Shown here in pieces: positions 1 through 7,574 of a DNA stretch of 34,796 bases (the stretch's first letter is position 1; the number at the start of each line of letters is the position of its first letter). Source of the DNA: Paludibacteraceae bacterium (GTDB lineage: Bacteria > Bacteroidota > Bacteroidia > Bacteroidales > Paludibacteraceae); assembly GCA_017471285.1 (NCBI GenBank), contig JAFUUZ010000006.1:1-34796 (forward strand), given 5' to 3'. The translations under genes and the position numbers were made by a program. The notes beneath the pieces were generated by a model. It ran no database searches, was not told where the DNA came from, and was given only the letters and a program-made list of their open reading frames with translations.

Positions 1-10
1 ACTAAGTTGT

Positions 11-96
11 GACCGCTTCGCTGTATGACCACTATCGTTGTTGGAACGTTCTCTTCGTTCACTGTAAGATCATTCGCTACGCTCATTGTAAGATTT
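11..96. repeat. GACC-type mini-palindrome array
   Basis: Successive units start with GACC or GATC, continue with a short imperfect palindrome (GCTTCGC, ACTATCGT, ATTCGCTACGCTCAT) and end in TGTAT or TGTAAGAT. The same design recurs in inverted orientation at 505-582 on the other side of the four-helix-bundle gene. No gene is seen in bases 1-96. Confidence 0.6.
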
Positions 97-498
97 TTAT
101 TTCTTGCTTTCGCTCGTCGGGGATGTCTCCCCTTGCCGCGGGGCGCTCCCTTCTATCCGCTGCTTGTAGGTAGTTATTTGTTGTTGCAGTGTGTATATCT
201 GCTGTTCCAATTGTTTTGTTGTTTCTTCATTTATGTATCCTATTTGCTCACAAATAGCAATTTGTGTATGCAATTCAAAAATCGAGCCAATAGCTATACT
301 TAAAAAGTTAGCAAAATCTTTATTGCTGTTTCTTCCTGCCCCTTCTGCTATGTTAGAAGGTATAGAAACCGCTGCCCTGGTCATTTGAGAAACGATTCCG
401 TATTTCTCATTAGCAGGAAAGTTACCCGTAACCTCATAAATCTTTCGCGCGAGATTTATACCCTCTTGCCAGATATGTAGATTTTTATAATTATGCAT
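97..498 (-). CDS. Four-helix bundle protein (23S rRNA intervening-sequence protein family)
   Basis: This 133-residue protein matches the four-helix-bundle family first found in intervening sequences of bacterial 23S rRNA genes (S23/IVP-like). Family landmarks are an N-terminal Y-K-N-L-x-I-W segment, the central S-I-P-S-N-I-A-E-G-A-G-R signature at about residues 46-57, and a helical C-terminal half rich in Gln (about 95-112). These proteins are small, cytosolic and thought to oligomerise; their molecular role is not established. The last 15-20 residues (S-A-P-R-Q-G-E-T-S-P) are encoded by a GC-rich palindromic element around 124-152, so the tail looks repeat-derived. No rRNA gene is present here, so this is a free-standing copy. 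It lies between two arrays of GACC-type repeats, which could mean it moves with repeat-rich DNA, but that is inference. Confidence 0.85.
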   Translation of the reverse strand: MHNYKNLHIWQEGINLARKIYEVTGNFPANEKYGIVSQMTRAAVSIPSNIAEGAGRNSNKDFANFLSIAIGSIFELHTQIAICEQIGYINEETTKQLEQQIYTLQQQITTYKQRIEGSAPRQGETSPTSESKK

Positions 499-504
499 CT
501 TTTT

Positions 505-582
505 ATCTTACAGCGGCTTGCCGCGGTCTTACAGTGTAAACGGTCCTACAGCGAAGCGGTCTTACAGGCGCTTGTGCCGGTC
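505..582. repeat. GACC-type mini-palindrome array
   Basis: Read on the minus strand, four units begin with GACC and end with TGTAA or a near variant. The variable inserts are self-complementary or nearly so: GGCACAAGCGCC, GCTTCGC, GTTTACAC and GCGGCAAGCCGC. The constant linker is TGTAAGACC. The array fills the gap between the four-helix-bundle gene and mlaE. Confidence 0.65.
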
Positions 583-593
583 AGATTTTGTGC

Positions 594-1331
594 TCAAAGC
601 AGCAGCTTTGAAAGCACTAAATCTAAAAACAGGATCATGATATTGCTGTTCACAACGGCATTCGTGCTTGCGCGTCCTACATCCAGCGCGCCGCCGCGTA
701 CGTTATATCCGTAATAACTGCTCATGCTCGTGATCACGAACGCGAACACCAGACTCTTGATGATTCCGTACCATACATAGTATGGATTGAACGCGTACTG
801 CACGCCGATGAGGTAGTCGTGTACGGTGATGATATCCGTGAACGCACCTACCGCCCAGCCTCCTACCAGACCGACTGCCGTAGAGATGATCACCAGCATC
901 GGCATCATCGTCACGAACGCCAGGATCTTCGGCAGAATCAGATAGTTGGCGCTGTTCACACCCATAATCTCCATCGCGTCAATCTGTTCCGTGATACGCA
1001 TCGTGCCTATCTCCGAAGCGATGTTGGACCCCACTTTGCCTGCCAGAATGAGACACAGAATGGTACTTGAGAACTCCAGCAGCAGCGTCTCCCTCGTCAG
1101 CAGACCTACCGTATAGGTCGGCAGAAGCGGGTTCTCGGTGTTCGTCTTCGCCTGAATGGTCAGGATGGCTCCGATAAATACGGAAATGATCAGCACAATA
1201 GGCAGGGACTGGAGACCTTGTTTCTCCAGTTCTCTGCTATATTGGCGCCAGAACATCCGCTGGCGGTCGGGCATACGCAATACCCGGCCCATCAGTAGAA
1301 AATACTCTCCTATATGTTGTAATATTCGCAT
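594..1331 (-). CDS. mlaE: MlaE-type ABC transporter permease (phospholipid/lipid trafficking)
   Basis: This 245-residue inner-membrane permease belongs to the MlaE family, which together with an MlaF ATPase and an MlaD-type MCE protein moves phospholipids between the inner and outer membranes. The diagnostic central segment is present (SEIGTMRITEQIDAMEIMGV, allowing for its flanks, at about residues 126-145), with several hydrophobic helices on both sides. The frame stays open 55 codons further upstream, but that stretch is repeat sequence and crosses the promoter at 1410-1441, so I start at the ATG at 1331 (M-R-I-L-Q-H-I-G-E-Y). Length fits the family. In many Bacteroidales the MlaF ATPase gene follows directly; here the downstream neighbour is the unrelated four-helix-bundle gene, so the ATPase must be elsewhere. 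Confidence 0.9.
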   Translation of the reverse strand: MRILQHIGEYFLLMGRVLRMPDRQRMFWRQYSRELEKQGLQSLPIVLIISVFIGAILTIQAKTNTENPLLPTYTVGLLTRETLLLEFSSTILCLILAGKVGSNIASEIGTMRITEQIDAMEIMGVNSANYLILPKILAFVTMMPMLVIISTAVGLVGGWAVGAFTDIITVHDYLIGVQYAFNPYYVWYGIIKSLVFAFVITSMSSYYGYNVRGGALDVGRASTNAVVNSNIMILFLDLVLSKLLL

Positions 1332-1340
1332 CGTATAATG

Positions 1341-1381
1341 TCTTTTGACTTTCGACTTTTGATTTCGACTTTTGACTTTCG
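1341..1381. repeat. ACTTTTG/ACTTTCG heptad repeat
   Basis: Tandem 7-bp units alternate between ACTTTTG and ACTTTCG with one ATTTCG variant. They occupy the untranslated leader of mlaE between the promoter and the ATG. The same repeat type appears at about 13184-13219, 25224-25256 and 33275-33296. Confidence 0.7.
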
Positions 1382-1409
1382 TATTTTGTATAGCAATACA
1401 AAAAGCGTG

Positions 1410-1441
1410 CAAATTTACAACTTTTTTTTGATATACGCAAA
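1410..1441 (-). promoter_or_regulatory. Bacteroidota-type promoter for mlaE
   Basis: On the minus strand the -33 TTTG (1441-1438) is followed by a 20-nt spacer and the -7 element TAAATTTG (1417-1410). It matches the Bacteroidota consensus. The spacer begins CGTATATC and is then A-rich, as in the other strong promoters of this window. The ATG lies about 80 nt downstream. Confidence 0.75.
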
Positions 1442-1474
1442 TCTTTGTGCTTTTTTCTCCTCCTTGTGCCCTTT

Positions 1475-1602
1475 TCTCCCTCCTTCGAGGGGGCACGGTT
1501 GAGTGTCCGGTGAACGGCTATAGAGTCTTTTTTGGGAGCGTTCCGCACAAAAAACAGCCCCGCATTGTGCGGAGCTGTCATTCCTCCCTCCCTTGAGCGG
1601 GT
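1475..1602. repeat. GC-rich hairpin elements
   Basis: Two degenerate GC-rich elements sit here: one at about 1475-1493 (CCCTC, 4-nt loop, GAGGG) and one at about 1584-1602 (CCCTCCCTTGAGCGGG). They resemble the hairpins found inside lepB (26257-26275), coaE (30905-30921) and the SGNH gene (34570-34589). Their translations read like P-L-K-G-G-R or P-L-E-G-G-R, typical of such elements. Confidence 0.5.
1548..1578 (-). terminator. Rho-independent terminator of the large secreted-protein gene
   Basis: Read on the minus strand, ACAGCTCCGC (1578-1569), a 5-nt loop and GCGGGGCTGT (1563-1554) form a 10-bp stem with one G-U pair, followed directly by six T residues (1553-1548). It lies about 90 nt after the stop codon of the large secreted-protein gene. 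Confidence 0.75.
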
Positions 1603-1664
1603 GAAGAGCTCTGCTCGATCGGACTGCCGGTGGCCGTCCGTAGAACTCCCCGGGGTGGTTTTTC

Positions 1665-3785
1665 TTACTTAACAATAGCGCCCTGTGCGTTGTAGAGCAC
1701 GCCGTTCTTCTCAATGAAGAGAACGCCGTCGATCACGCGCTTGGTAGCCTTAACCGCTGCATCGGTGTTGTCGATAGCGGTCGGCCAGCCGTTCACTTTG
1801 ATCTTAGTGAAACCTCCGTCGCCGTTGTTACCATTGCTCTCAATACCGATGAAGTTACCTTCAACAGCCTCGGAGAGGGCGATAGTGATACTCTCGCCAC
1901 TTGCCGCGGTCTGGGTAATGGACTCGTCCACAACACCGTTTACGGTCACCTTGATAGGACGTTTGCCGCCGCTACCGCTGGTCAGAATAACTTCTCTAGC
2001 ACCCGGCAGAGCGATATAGATACGATCCTTACCCTCGGAGATACGATGGTTGCCCGCTTCTTCTACATCTTTGCTAAACTTGACACCCTTGCTTGCATCC
2101 CATCCGTAAACAGAGTAGATGTACGAAGGAACTGCATCGAACGTAACTTCTTGGTTATCTACCGCCATCGGGGTAACAGGAATATAGTTGATGGTATATT
2201 CAGCCGTTTGACTGTCTGCTCCGGTTACAACGAGTTTGCCCTCAACGATCTCTGCACTCGGCTCGCCGTCTGCATTCCAGAACTTAGCCTCTACGAAACT
2301 CGGCTCTGTTTTGCCTGCCAAGTAAGGAACATTGATCTCACCGGCTGCAATATAACCATTAACACCGTTGCTGAAGCTAACCTCTAACAAGTCTTTCTTT
2401 GCAGGAGCTTCAATGATGTCAATCACATAATTGTTCGTGCTGGTGCCATTCTCTGCGGTACAAGCAATCAAGTACTGATGTTGCCCATCAGGCATAGAAG
2501 CCTCTGCGGTAGCGTTCGGGTCATTCAACGTGTAATGAAGAGCACTCAATTCCGGATCCGGAGTTCCGTATGGCTTGGTAATCGTGTACATCACAACGTA
2601 CGGATTCTCAAATGCCGGACTCAACTCAAAGCCGTCCACGGATAAAGAACTTAAAGTCCAGTCATCGTTCAGCGTATTGGATTTGTAAATCCGAACGGTA
2701 TAGGTCTTCTCTGTGCCATCCTCAGCGATAATAGTGAAAGCTTGTCCTTTGTTGCTGCCCGCCTCGGGAGTCTCCATCTCATACGGGTTGCTCAAATCAT
2801 ATTTGATGGTAGCCAACGGATGAGCTAAGGTGAGTGCGATAGTTACGGTCGGCTCTGTATAGGAAGCGCTCAAGGTATAAACATACAGCAGGCCACCTTC
2901 TTCCGGCTCTACCTCAACACCGTTAACGGTCAGTTTTGCCAGCTCCGCATTGCTGCTTGCTTCGCAAGAACGGGTAACGGAAATGCTCTCGATATTCGGA
3001 TTGCAAGCAGAAGAAGTACGATATACATAGATTGCTTCGGCCGAAGTGGTCAGTGTATAGGTGGCGGTCAGGGTCTCTGCGTCAAAATCTACACTACCCA
3101 ACAGGTTCTCGCCCTTGTCGGAATAGATAGTAGCGGTATTACCGCCGTTGAGTAAGGAAGCAACGATAGTTACTACATCGCCTGCCATGAACGAACCCGA
3201 AGCCAACTTGACACCGAAATAGTGACCGTTGGAACCTAATTTACCGCCGTCCTGCGTGTTCTTGTCTGCCGTTCCGCCTACTACACCGGTAACGGTTGCT
3301 GTGTTCTTGTTGACGTGGGTAGCCTTGATTAACTCGCCGCAGAGTTTGGTAACAACCAAATTGACACCGGCGCTAATTACGAAGTCGGCGTTGTTGTCGT
3401 TCTTGGCAGCAGCAGTAATGAGATAGGTCTGCTCTGCTGCAGGGGTGAAGACAAATGTCTTCTCGGTTGCGCCTGCCTGCTCTACACCATCTACATACCA
3501 TTTGTACGCATTGGCTTTTACATCCGTGTTTGCTGTGAAAGTAACAGGGAAACCGATTGCTCCGGTTGCCGGACCGTCAACTGTAACAGATGCTACAGGA
3601 TCGGTCGAAGGAATTACATTCTCGCGCTCTACAGAGATAGTGCCGAACTTGATATCGCTATCAGCACGTTTTACTTGAATGGTAGCCTGCCCTGCGATAG
3701 CATCGCCTTCTACTACAGTGTAGGTCAATGTGTTTGCTGTGCTTGCAGGGAAATCGCCTGTTACAGAAATACCATTCAGCGTCAC
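1665..3785 (-). CDS. Distal part of a large secreted multidomain protein (interrupted gene)
   Basis: This 706-codon stretch begins at a GTG but is in the same frame as the signal-peptide fragment at 3900-4097, with a TAG codon at 3902-3900 between them. If the TAG were a sense codon, the gene would run 4097-1665 and encode about 810 residues. The sequence is rich in Thr, Val, Asn and Gly and looks like a string of beta-sandwich modules, with bacterial Ig-like segments and Cadherin-like repeats such as L-x-V-D-G-x-x-L-S-P-A-F (roughly residues 280-460). No enzyme motif was recognised. The C-terminus (G-V-L-F-I-E-K-N-G-V-L-Y-N-A-Q-G-A-I-V-K) matches the tails of the proteins at 4469-6814 and 8895-11504 and is probably a sorting or anchoring signal. 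By itself this fragment has no export signal. The frame between the TAG and the GTG also looks coding. Confidence 0.7.
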   Translation of the reverse strand: MTLNGISVTGDFPASTANTLTYTVVEGDAIAGQATIQVKRADSDIKFGTISVERENVIPSTDPVASVTVDGPATGAIGFPVTFTANTDVKANAYKWYVDGVEQAGATEKTFVFTPAAEQTYLITAAAKNDNNADFVISAGVNLVVTKLCGELIKATHVNKNTATVTGVVGGTADKNTQDGGKLGSNGHYFGVKLASGSFMAGDVVTIVASLLNGGNTATIYSDKGENLLGSVDFDAETLTATYTLTTSAEAIYVYRTSSACNPNIESISVTRSCEASSNAELAKLTVNGVEVEPEEGGLLYVYTLSASYTEPTVTIALTLAHPLATIKYDLSNPYEMETPEAGSNKGQAFTIIAEDGTEKTYTVRIYKSNTLNDDWTLSSLSVDGFELSPAFENPYVVMYTITKPYGTPDPELSALHYTLNDPNATAEASMPDGQHQYLIACTAENGTSTNNYVIDIIEAPAKKDLLEVSFSNGVNGYIAAGEINVPYLAGKTEPSFVEAKFWNADGEPSAEIVEGKLVVTGADSQTAEYTINYIPVTPMAVDNQEVTFDAVPSYIYSVYGWDASKGVKFSKDVEEAGNHRISEGKDRIYIALPGAREVILTSGSGGKRPIKVTVNGVVDESITQTAASGESITIALSEAVEGNFIGIESNGNNGDGGFTKIKVNGWPTAIDNTDAAVKATKRVIDGVLFIEKNGVLYNAQGAIVK

Positions 3786-3899
3786 GCCTTTTCCGCTCTT
3801 GTTGCTGGTGCCGCAAGCAGCGGTGATCGATACTACGTCACCTGCTTCGAATGTACCTTCTGCTAATGTGAAATCCCAACCGGAGCTGGAGTTGAATTT

Positions 3900-3902
3900 C
3901 TA
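3900..3902 (-). other. In-frame amber codon interrupting the secreted-protein gene
   Basis: The codon TAG follows ...G-D-Q-T-F and is followed in the same frame by K-F-N-S-S-S-G-W-D-F-T-L, which continues without a stop to 1665. One C-to-T change (CAG to TAG, Gln) would explain it. TAG also ends the genes at 7364-7366 and 12146-12148, so general amber recoding is not indicated. Confidence 0.8.
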
Positions 3903-4097
3903 GAATGTCTGGTCACCGATAGTGATCTCATTGCTGCCGGTGGAAGCCATCGCTTTTAGGCATTTTGCAGTACCTCCTTCCGCGTCATACGTGGTGCCAT
4001 CAGTACCCGGAGCGGTCAGCGTGTACGAAAAAATGACATCCGCATTCATTGCCATGCTTGCCAGTACGGCAGCGGCTAATGTGAAAAGTTTTTTCAT
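3900..4097 (-). CDS. Signal-peptide-bearing N-terminal fragment of the secreted protein
   Basis: This 65-residue fragment starts with a typical signal peptide (M-K-K-L-F-T-L-A-A-A-V-L-A-S-M-A-M-N-A, cleavage predicted near residue 19) and then a beta-rich start of a mature domain (D-V-I-F-S-Y-T-L). It ends at the TAG codon discussed above. It has its own strong promoter at 4178-4209. Translation as it stands would release a tiny exported peptide; more likely this is the 5' end of one long gene broken by a recent nonsense mutation, or by a base-calling error. Confidence 0.7.
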   Translation of the reverse strand: MKKLFTLAAAVLASMAMNADVIFSYTLTAPGTDGTTYDAEGGTAKCLKAMASTGSNEITIGDQTF

Positions 4098-4177
4098 TTG
4101 TGTTTTAATGTTTTTAAGTTAAATGAATAATTGGGTTTTTATAGTGTTTTGACAACTATATCTTACAAAATCGGGTG

Positions 4178-4209
4178 CAAAAATAACACTTTTCGCGCAT
4201 ATACGCAAA
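4178..4209 (-). promoter_or_regulatory. Bacteroidota-type promoter for the interrupted secreted-protein gene
   Basis: On the minus strand, TTTG (4209-4206), a 20-nt spacer starting CGTATATG, and TATTTTTG (4185-4178), followed by CACCC. The start codon at 4097 is about 75 nt downstream of the expected transcription start. Confidence 0.75.
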
Positions 4210-4397
4210 TAAAATAGGTATAAAATGACTTTTTCTGCAAAATCCGTCAATTTTTACACATATTTCCATCACTCTACATAGCTAAAATATTTATTTTTAT
4301 TTATTGCCTTTAAATGCTTTAACCCTTAGGGTTTATCTATGTTTCTGTACTTTTTAGTGGACAGTAGTGGTTTATTTTCTTAAAAACTGCAATTTTA

Positions 4398-4429
4398 TTT
4401 GTGTATCTGAAAAAAAAGCCGTACCTTTG
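4398..4429 (+). promoter_or_regulatory. Bacteroidota-type promoter for the metalloprotease unit
   Basis: TTTG (4398-4401), a 20-nt spacer beginning TGTATCTG and continuing A-rich, then TACCTTTG (4422-4429) followed by CACGC. Transcription would start near 4436, leaving a leader of about 30 nt before the ATG at 4469. Confidence 0.8.
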
Positions 4430-4468
4430 CACGCTAATTCGTAAAATAAAACATTTTATAATCGTATC

Positions 4469-6814
4469 ATGAAGAAGATTTTATCATTTCTTTTCTTATG
4501 CGCCCTTGCTGTGACAGCAAGCGCAGTACCTGCGCGCCGAGGATGGCAGACACGCACCCAGGCGGACGGAACAACCATCGAGATTCAACAGTTTGGAGAC
4601 GAGTTCTACCATTACATGATTAACCGCGCGGGCAAACAGGTCCGCGAAATCAACGGCATGTATGTAGAGGTAGGAGAAGCACCGACACCTATGCAGGCGA
4701 AGGCACGGCGCGCCAAAGTAGCAGCGCGACGTCAGCGCAAGGCGGTCGGTACTGAGCCGAACCTCGCCCCGAAAGGGGTGGTCATCCTCGCTAACTTCAA
4801 GGACAAAAGCATGCAGTCATCCCATACGCAGGCTGTGTTCGACGAACTGTGCAACTCCGCTAACTGTACTGTCAACGACGGCTATCCTTCCGCCGCGCAG
4901 TATTTCGCAGACCAGTCCAACGGTGCCTACCGTCCCGTTTTCGATGTATTCGGGCCGGTAACACTCAGCCGGAATCTGGATTACTACGGGCATAACATAG
5001 ATGAGGATGGCTATCCGACAGATGAGTCCAACGATAATACAAGCGATCAGTATGCCACCGACGCAGTGGTGGAAGCCTGTATCTTGGCTAACCAGAAATA
5101 CACCATCAACTGGGCGGACTACGACTCCGACAGCGACGGAAAGATTGATTTCGTCTATGTCATCTATGCCGGTCAAGGCGAAGCGGACGGCGGTGCGGCG
5201 AACACCATCTGGCCCCATAACTGGGAGGTCTCTTCCGCGCTGTACTATAGTAGCTGTACCTATACGGCTTCGCAATGCATAGTGGGCGGCAAAAAGATCG
5301 AGAACTACGCCATGTCCGGTGAACTGTCCGGTAGCTCGCTCGGAGGTATAGGTACGCTTTGCCATGAGTTCGGTCACGTAATGGGTCTGCCGGATCTGTA
5401 TGACACATCCTACGGAACGGTTTATGAAAATTGTCTTACGCCGAACGACTGGGATATCATGGACGGTGGTAGCTACAACGGCGACGGACACTGCCCGCCT
5501 AACTACGACCCGTGGGAGAAAGATTTCTTCGGTTGGTTAACACCGATTAACTTGGGTAATGAAGGGCAGAATGTAACGCTCTATGCCAACGGCACGGAGA
5601 ACTATCAGACTTATCAGATTAACGCTTCCGGCACGTATGTTAGTCCGACCACTTCCGGGCTGCGCTATTATATCGAAAACCGTCAGGCAGTAGGATGGGA
5701 TGCACCGCTCACGGGACACGGCATGCTCATCTGGAAAGTCAATTTCAATGCATCCGCTTGGGAAAATAACGCGCCGAATGAATCATCTACCTCTGGTGCT
5801 CCGCTCTATACCGTTGTTTCCGCTACCGGAACAGCTATTGGTTGGGATGGCTCTACCGACAACTGCCCGAAAAACACTTTTCCCGGATCGGGACACAAGA
5901 CTTCCTACACCGGCATCTCCGGCAAACCGCTGCTGAACATCGCCGAGAGCGGACAACTGATAACCCTCACCTATATCGAGGAACCGGTTACTCCGGTGGA
6001 TCCGTTCACGTTGACCTTCATGGCGAACGGTCGCGAGTTCGCTACTACGCAATCTACCGGTACCGTAGTTCTTCCGGCTACCAATCCTCTGGATTGTCCT
6101 TGCGGCAAATTCTTCCTTGGTTGGACCAAGACTGCTAACTACGAGAGCGAAACGGCTGCTCCGACTTATGTCAAAGCCGGTGATCCTATCGCTGAGGCTA
6201 CTACGCTCTATGCTGTTTATGCAGAGCAGAGCGGCGAGAGCGGAGAAGCTGCTTTTGATGGCACAAACGGCGGAACATTCAAGGTTTATGCGCAAGTGGG
6301 AGACACGAAATATTATGCTACTTCTACTGTTAGTAATAGTAAATTGCAAGCTACTACGAGTGAGGCAGATGCCGCAGAGTTTGTCTTTGAAGCCGTAGCA
6401 GATGGTTTTACTATCAAGGCTGGTAATTCGTACATCAAGCATGGGAGCGGAACCAATATCAGCGCTTCTAACCAATCTTATACTTGGACTATAGAAGCCG
6501 GTTCGAAAGGCACGTGGCGCATTAATTCGGCTACTAACGGACGAGCACTCATTTTCCGCGCCGGGCAATATAACGTCTTCGGAGGCTATGCCACCAGTAA
6601 CGTTACTGCAAGTGGAACGGAGTATTATGATTTGGAAATAGGCGGTGAAGCAACGGCTGCTTATAGCGATTATAGCACGGCTTGCGGATGTTGGTACACA
6701 GGTACAGAGCAAGTGGAAACGGTTCCTGCCGCTCAAAAAGTCATCCGCAACGGACAAATGGTCATCCTCGTTGGAAACGAAGTTTACTCTCTTACCGGTT
6801 CACGCCTCGAATAA
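4469..6814 (+). CDS. Secreted M6 (InhA-like) metalloprotease with C-terminal sorting tail
   Basis: This 781-residue exported zinc protease has a signal peptide (M-K-K-I-L-S-F-L..., cleavage after about A19), a pro-region with basic stretches (about 65-95), and an M6 peptidase domain (about 100-500). The zinc-binding motif is H299-E-F-G-H303-x-x-G-x-x-D309 (H-E-F-G-H-V-M-G-L-P-D), as in immune inhibitor A-type enzymes; E300 would be the catalytic base. Residues about 515-590 resemble an InlB-type beta-grasp repeat (F-L-G-W-T-K and L-Y-A-V-Y-A). Residues about 600-740 form a beta-rich module of unknown function. The end (K-V-I-R-N-G-Q-M-V-I-L-V-G-N-E-V-Y-S-L-T-G) matches the tails of two other secreted proteins here. 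The ATG is about 33 nt after the expected transcription start. It heads a unit with the four following genes. The substrate cannot be told from sequence. Confidence 0.9.
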   Translation: MKKILSFLFLCALAVTASAVPARRGWQTRTQADGTTIEIQQFGDEFYHYMINRAGKQVREINGMYVEVGEAPTPMQAKARRAKVAARRQRKAVGTEPNLAPKGVVILANFKDKSMQSSHTQAVFDELCNSANCTVNDGYPSAAQYFADQSNGAYRPVFDVFGPVTLSRNLDYYGHNIDEDGYPTDESNDNTSDQYATDAVVEACILANQKYTINWADYDSDSDGKIDFVYVIYAGQGEADGGAANTIWPHNWEVSSALYYSSCTYTASQCIVGGKKIENYAMSGELSGSSLGGIGTLCHEFGHVMGLPDLYDTSYGTVYENCLTPNDWDIMDGGSYNGDGHCPPNYDPWEKDFFGWLTPINLGNEGQNVTLYANGTENYQTYQINASGTYVSPTTSGLRYYIENRQAVGWDAPLTGHGMLIWKVNFNASAWENNAPNESSTSGAPLYTVVSATGTAIGWDGSTDNCPKNTFPGSGHKTSYTGISGKPLLNIAESGQLITLTYIEEPVTPVDPFTLTFMANGREFATTQSTGTVVLPATNPLDCPCGKFFLGWTKTANYESETAAPTYVKAGDPIAEATTLYAVYAEQSGESGEAAFDGTNGGTFKVYAQVGDTKYYATSTVSNSKLQATTSEADAAEFVFEAVADGFTIKAGNSYIKHGSGTNISASNQSYTWTIEAGSKGTWRINSATNGRALIFRAGQYNVFGGYATSNVTASGTEYYDLEIGGEATAAYSDYSTACGCWYTGTEQVETVPAAQKVIRNGQMVILVGNEVYSLTGSRLE

Positions 6815-7366
6815 ATGAAACCCCACATTCGGTATATCCTTATCTGCTTGTTCTCTCTCAGCCCCATCATCTCCGGGGCTGAGACGAGAACTATAACGCA
6901 TTATTTTGGCGACATGTTCAAGTCGCCCCAGACAATTGAAGTTACAAATACTAATCATACCGGCACATCGACAGAAGATGGTATTGTTTATACATGTTCA
7001 AATGGTGCCGAGTTTATGTTTGGAACGAAAACTAGTGAATTGGCTATTTATTTGGAATCTACAGACGCACAAGTAGTGACCTCAAAGATTCAAAACTTAG
7101 ATAGTATCCGAATAACATTTACTCCTACGTGGGCAAAATCAGAAGAAATGTATTACGTGAGTATTTCTGAGAATGGAGTAAATGGCTGGAGAGATTTGCC
7201 GACAAAATATGTTAACAACACGACCAGATATGCGAAGCTGCCGAGTGCCGGTGACTACCATGTGCGTATTAAGAAAAAGGGTACGAATGTGTACATCCTC
7301 AAAATAGAGTATTTCTACATCGACCTCTCCGGCTGTCCAAACTGTTTCCTTTACAAACCCGAATAG
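6815..7366 (+). CDS. Small secreted protein of unknown function
   Basis: This 183-residue protein starts at an ATG that directly abuts the TAA of the metalloprotease gene, so the two are probably co-translated. The N-terminus is a signal peptide (I-L-I-C-L-F-S-L-S-P-I-I-S-G-A, cleavage around residue 22). The rest is beta-rich and resembles one N-terminal sandwich domain of larger Bacteroidales surface proteins, for example the start of the 869-residue protein at 8895. It ends at a TAG with no sorting tail, and the frame after the TAG holds only 24 unconvincing codons, so it may be a truncated relative of a larger protein. I do not recognise a function; export together with the protease is the best contextual clue. 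Confidence 0.75.
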   Translation: MKPHIRYILICLFSLSPIISGAETRTITHYFGDMFKSPQTIEVTNTNHTGTSTEDGIVYTCSNGAEFMFGTKTSELAIYLESTDAQVVTSKIQNLDSIRITFTPTWAKSEEMYYVSISENGVNGWRDLPTKYVNNTTRYAKLPSAGDYHVRIKKKGTNVYILKIEYFYIDLSGCPNCFLYKPE

Positions 7367-7398
7367 CACCATTACTACCAATATTGGATAAGAAGAGA

Positions 7399-7563
7399 AT
7401 GTTTTTTATGTTTATGTCCTCGGGTGTTTGTAACTCCGTAAGGAGTGTGGATTTGATTGGTGGAGCGGCATGGGAGCTTGCTCACAAAGACGCTACAACA
7501 AACAAAGATACATTAGCCTGCATGGCTTACAAACGACAGAGGGGTTTTGTAGGTTTTTTTTAA
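7399..7563 (+). CDS. Possible 54-residue small protein upstream of S24/S26 peptidase
   Basis: An ATG at 7399 opens a frame of 54 codons to TAA at 7561-7563. The peptide begins M-F-F-M-F-M-S-S-G-V-C-N-S-V and ends A-C-M-A-Y-K-R-Q-R-G-F-V-G-F-F. Alternative ATGs are at codons 4 and 6. Its stop lies 11 nt before the peptidase start, and it sits in the 32-208 nt gap that would otherwise be empty. There is no signal peptide. Its position before an S24/S26 peptidase and a PqqD-like RiPP recognition protein makes it a candidate precursor peptide, but composition alone cannot prove that it is translated. An in-frame alternative is that this gap is just leader sequence. Confidence 0.4.
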   Translation: MFFMFMSSGVCNSVRSVDLIGGAAWELAHKDATTNKDTLACMAYKRQRGFVGFF

Positions 7564-7574
7564 CAGATAGCAAA

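Larger units (their letters stand above)
4098..4468. other. Divergent intergenic region with two promoters
   Basis: This gene-free 371-bp stretch is AT-rich and holds one promoter facing left (4178-4209) and one facing right (4398-4429). Between them, a small inverted repeat at 4321-4333 (AACCC, TTA, GGGTT) is the only other structure seen. No small reading frame or RNA gene was recognised. Confidence 0.7.

Noticed and set aside
1415..1714. Minus-strand frames upstream of mlaE (to 1581 and 1714)
   Set aside because: They are made of repeats, terminator and promoter sequence; mlaE starts at 1331.
3900..3902. Genome-wide amber recoding (TAG as sense codon)
   Set aside because: TAG also ends the genes at 7364-7366 and 12146-12148 where no coding sequence follows, so TAG works as a normal stop.
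5783..6757. 324-codon minus-strand frame opposite the M6 protease
   Set aside because: It is antisense to the C-terminal half of the protease gene, has no family resemblance and has no promoter.
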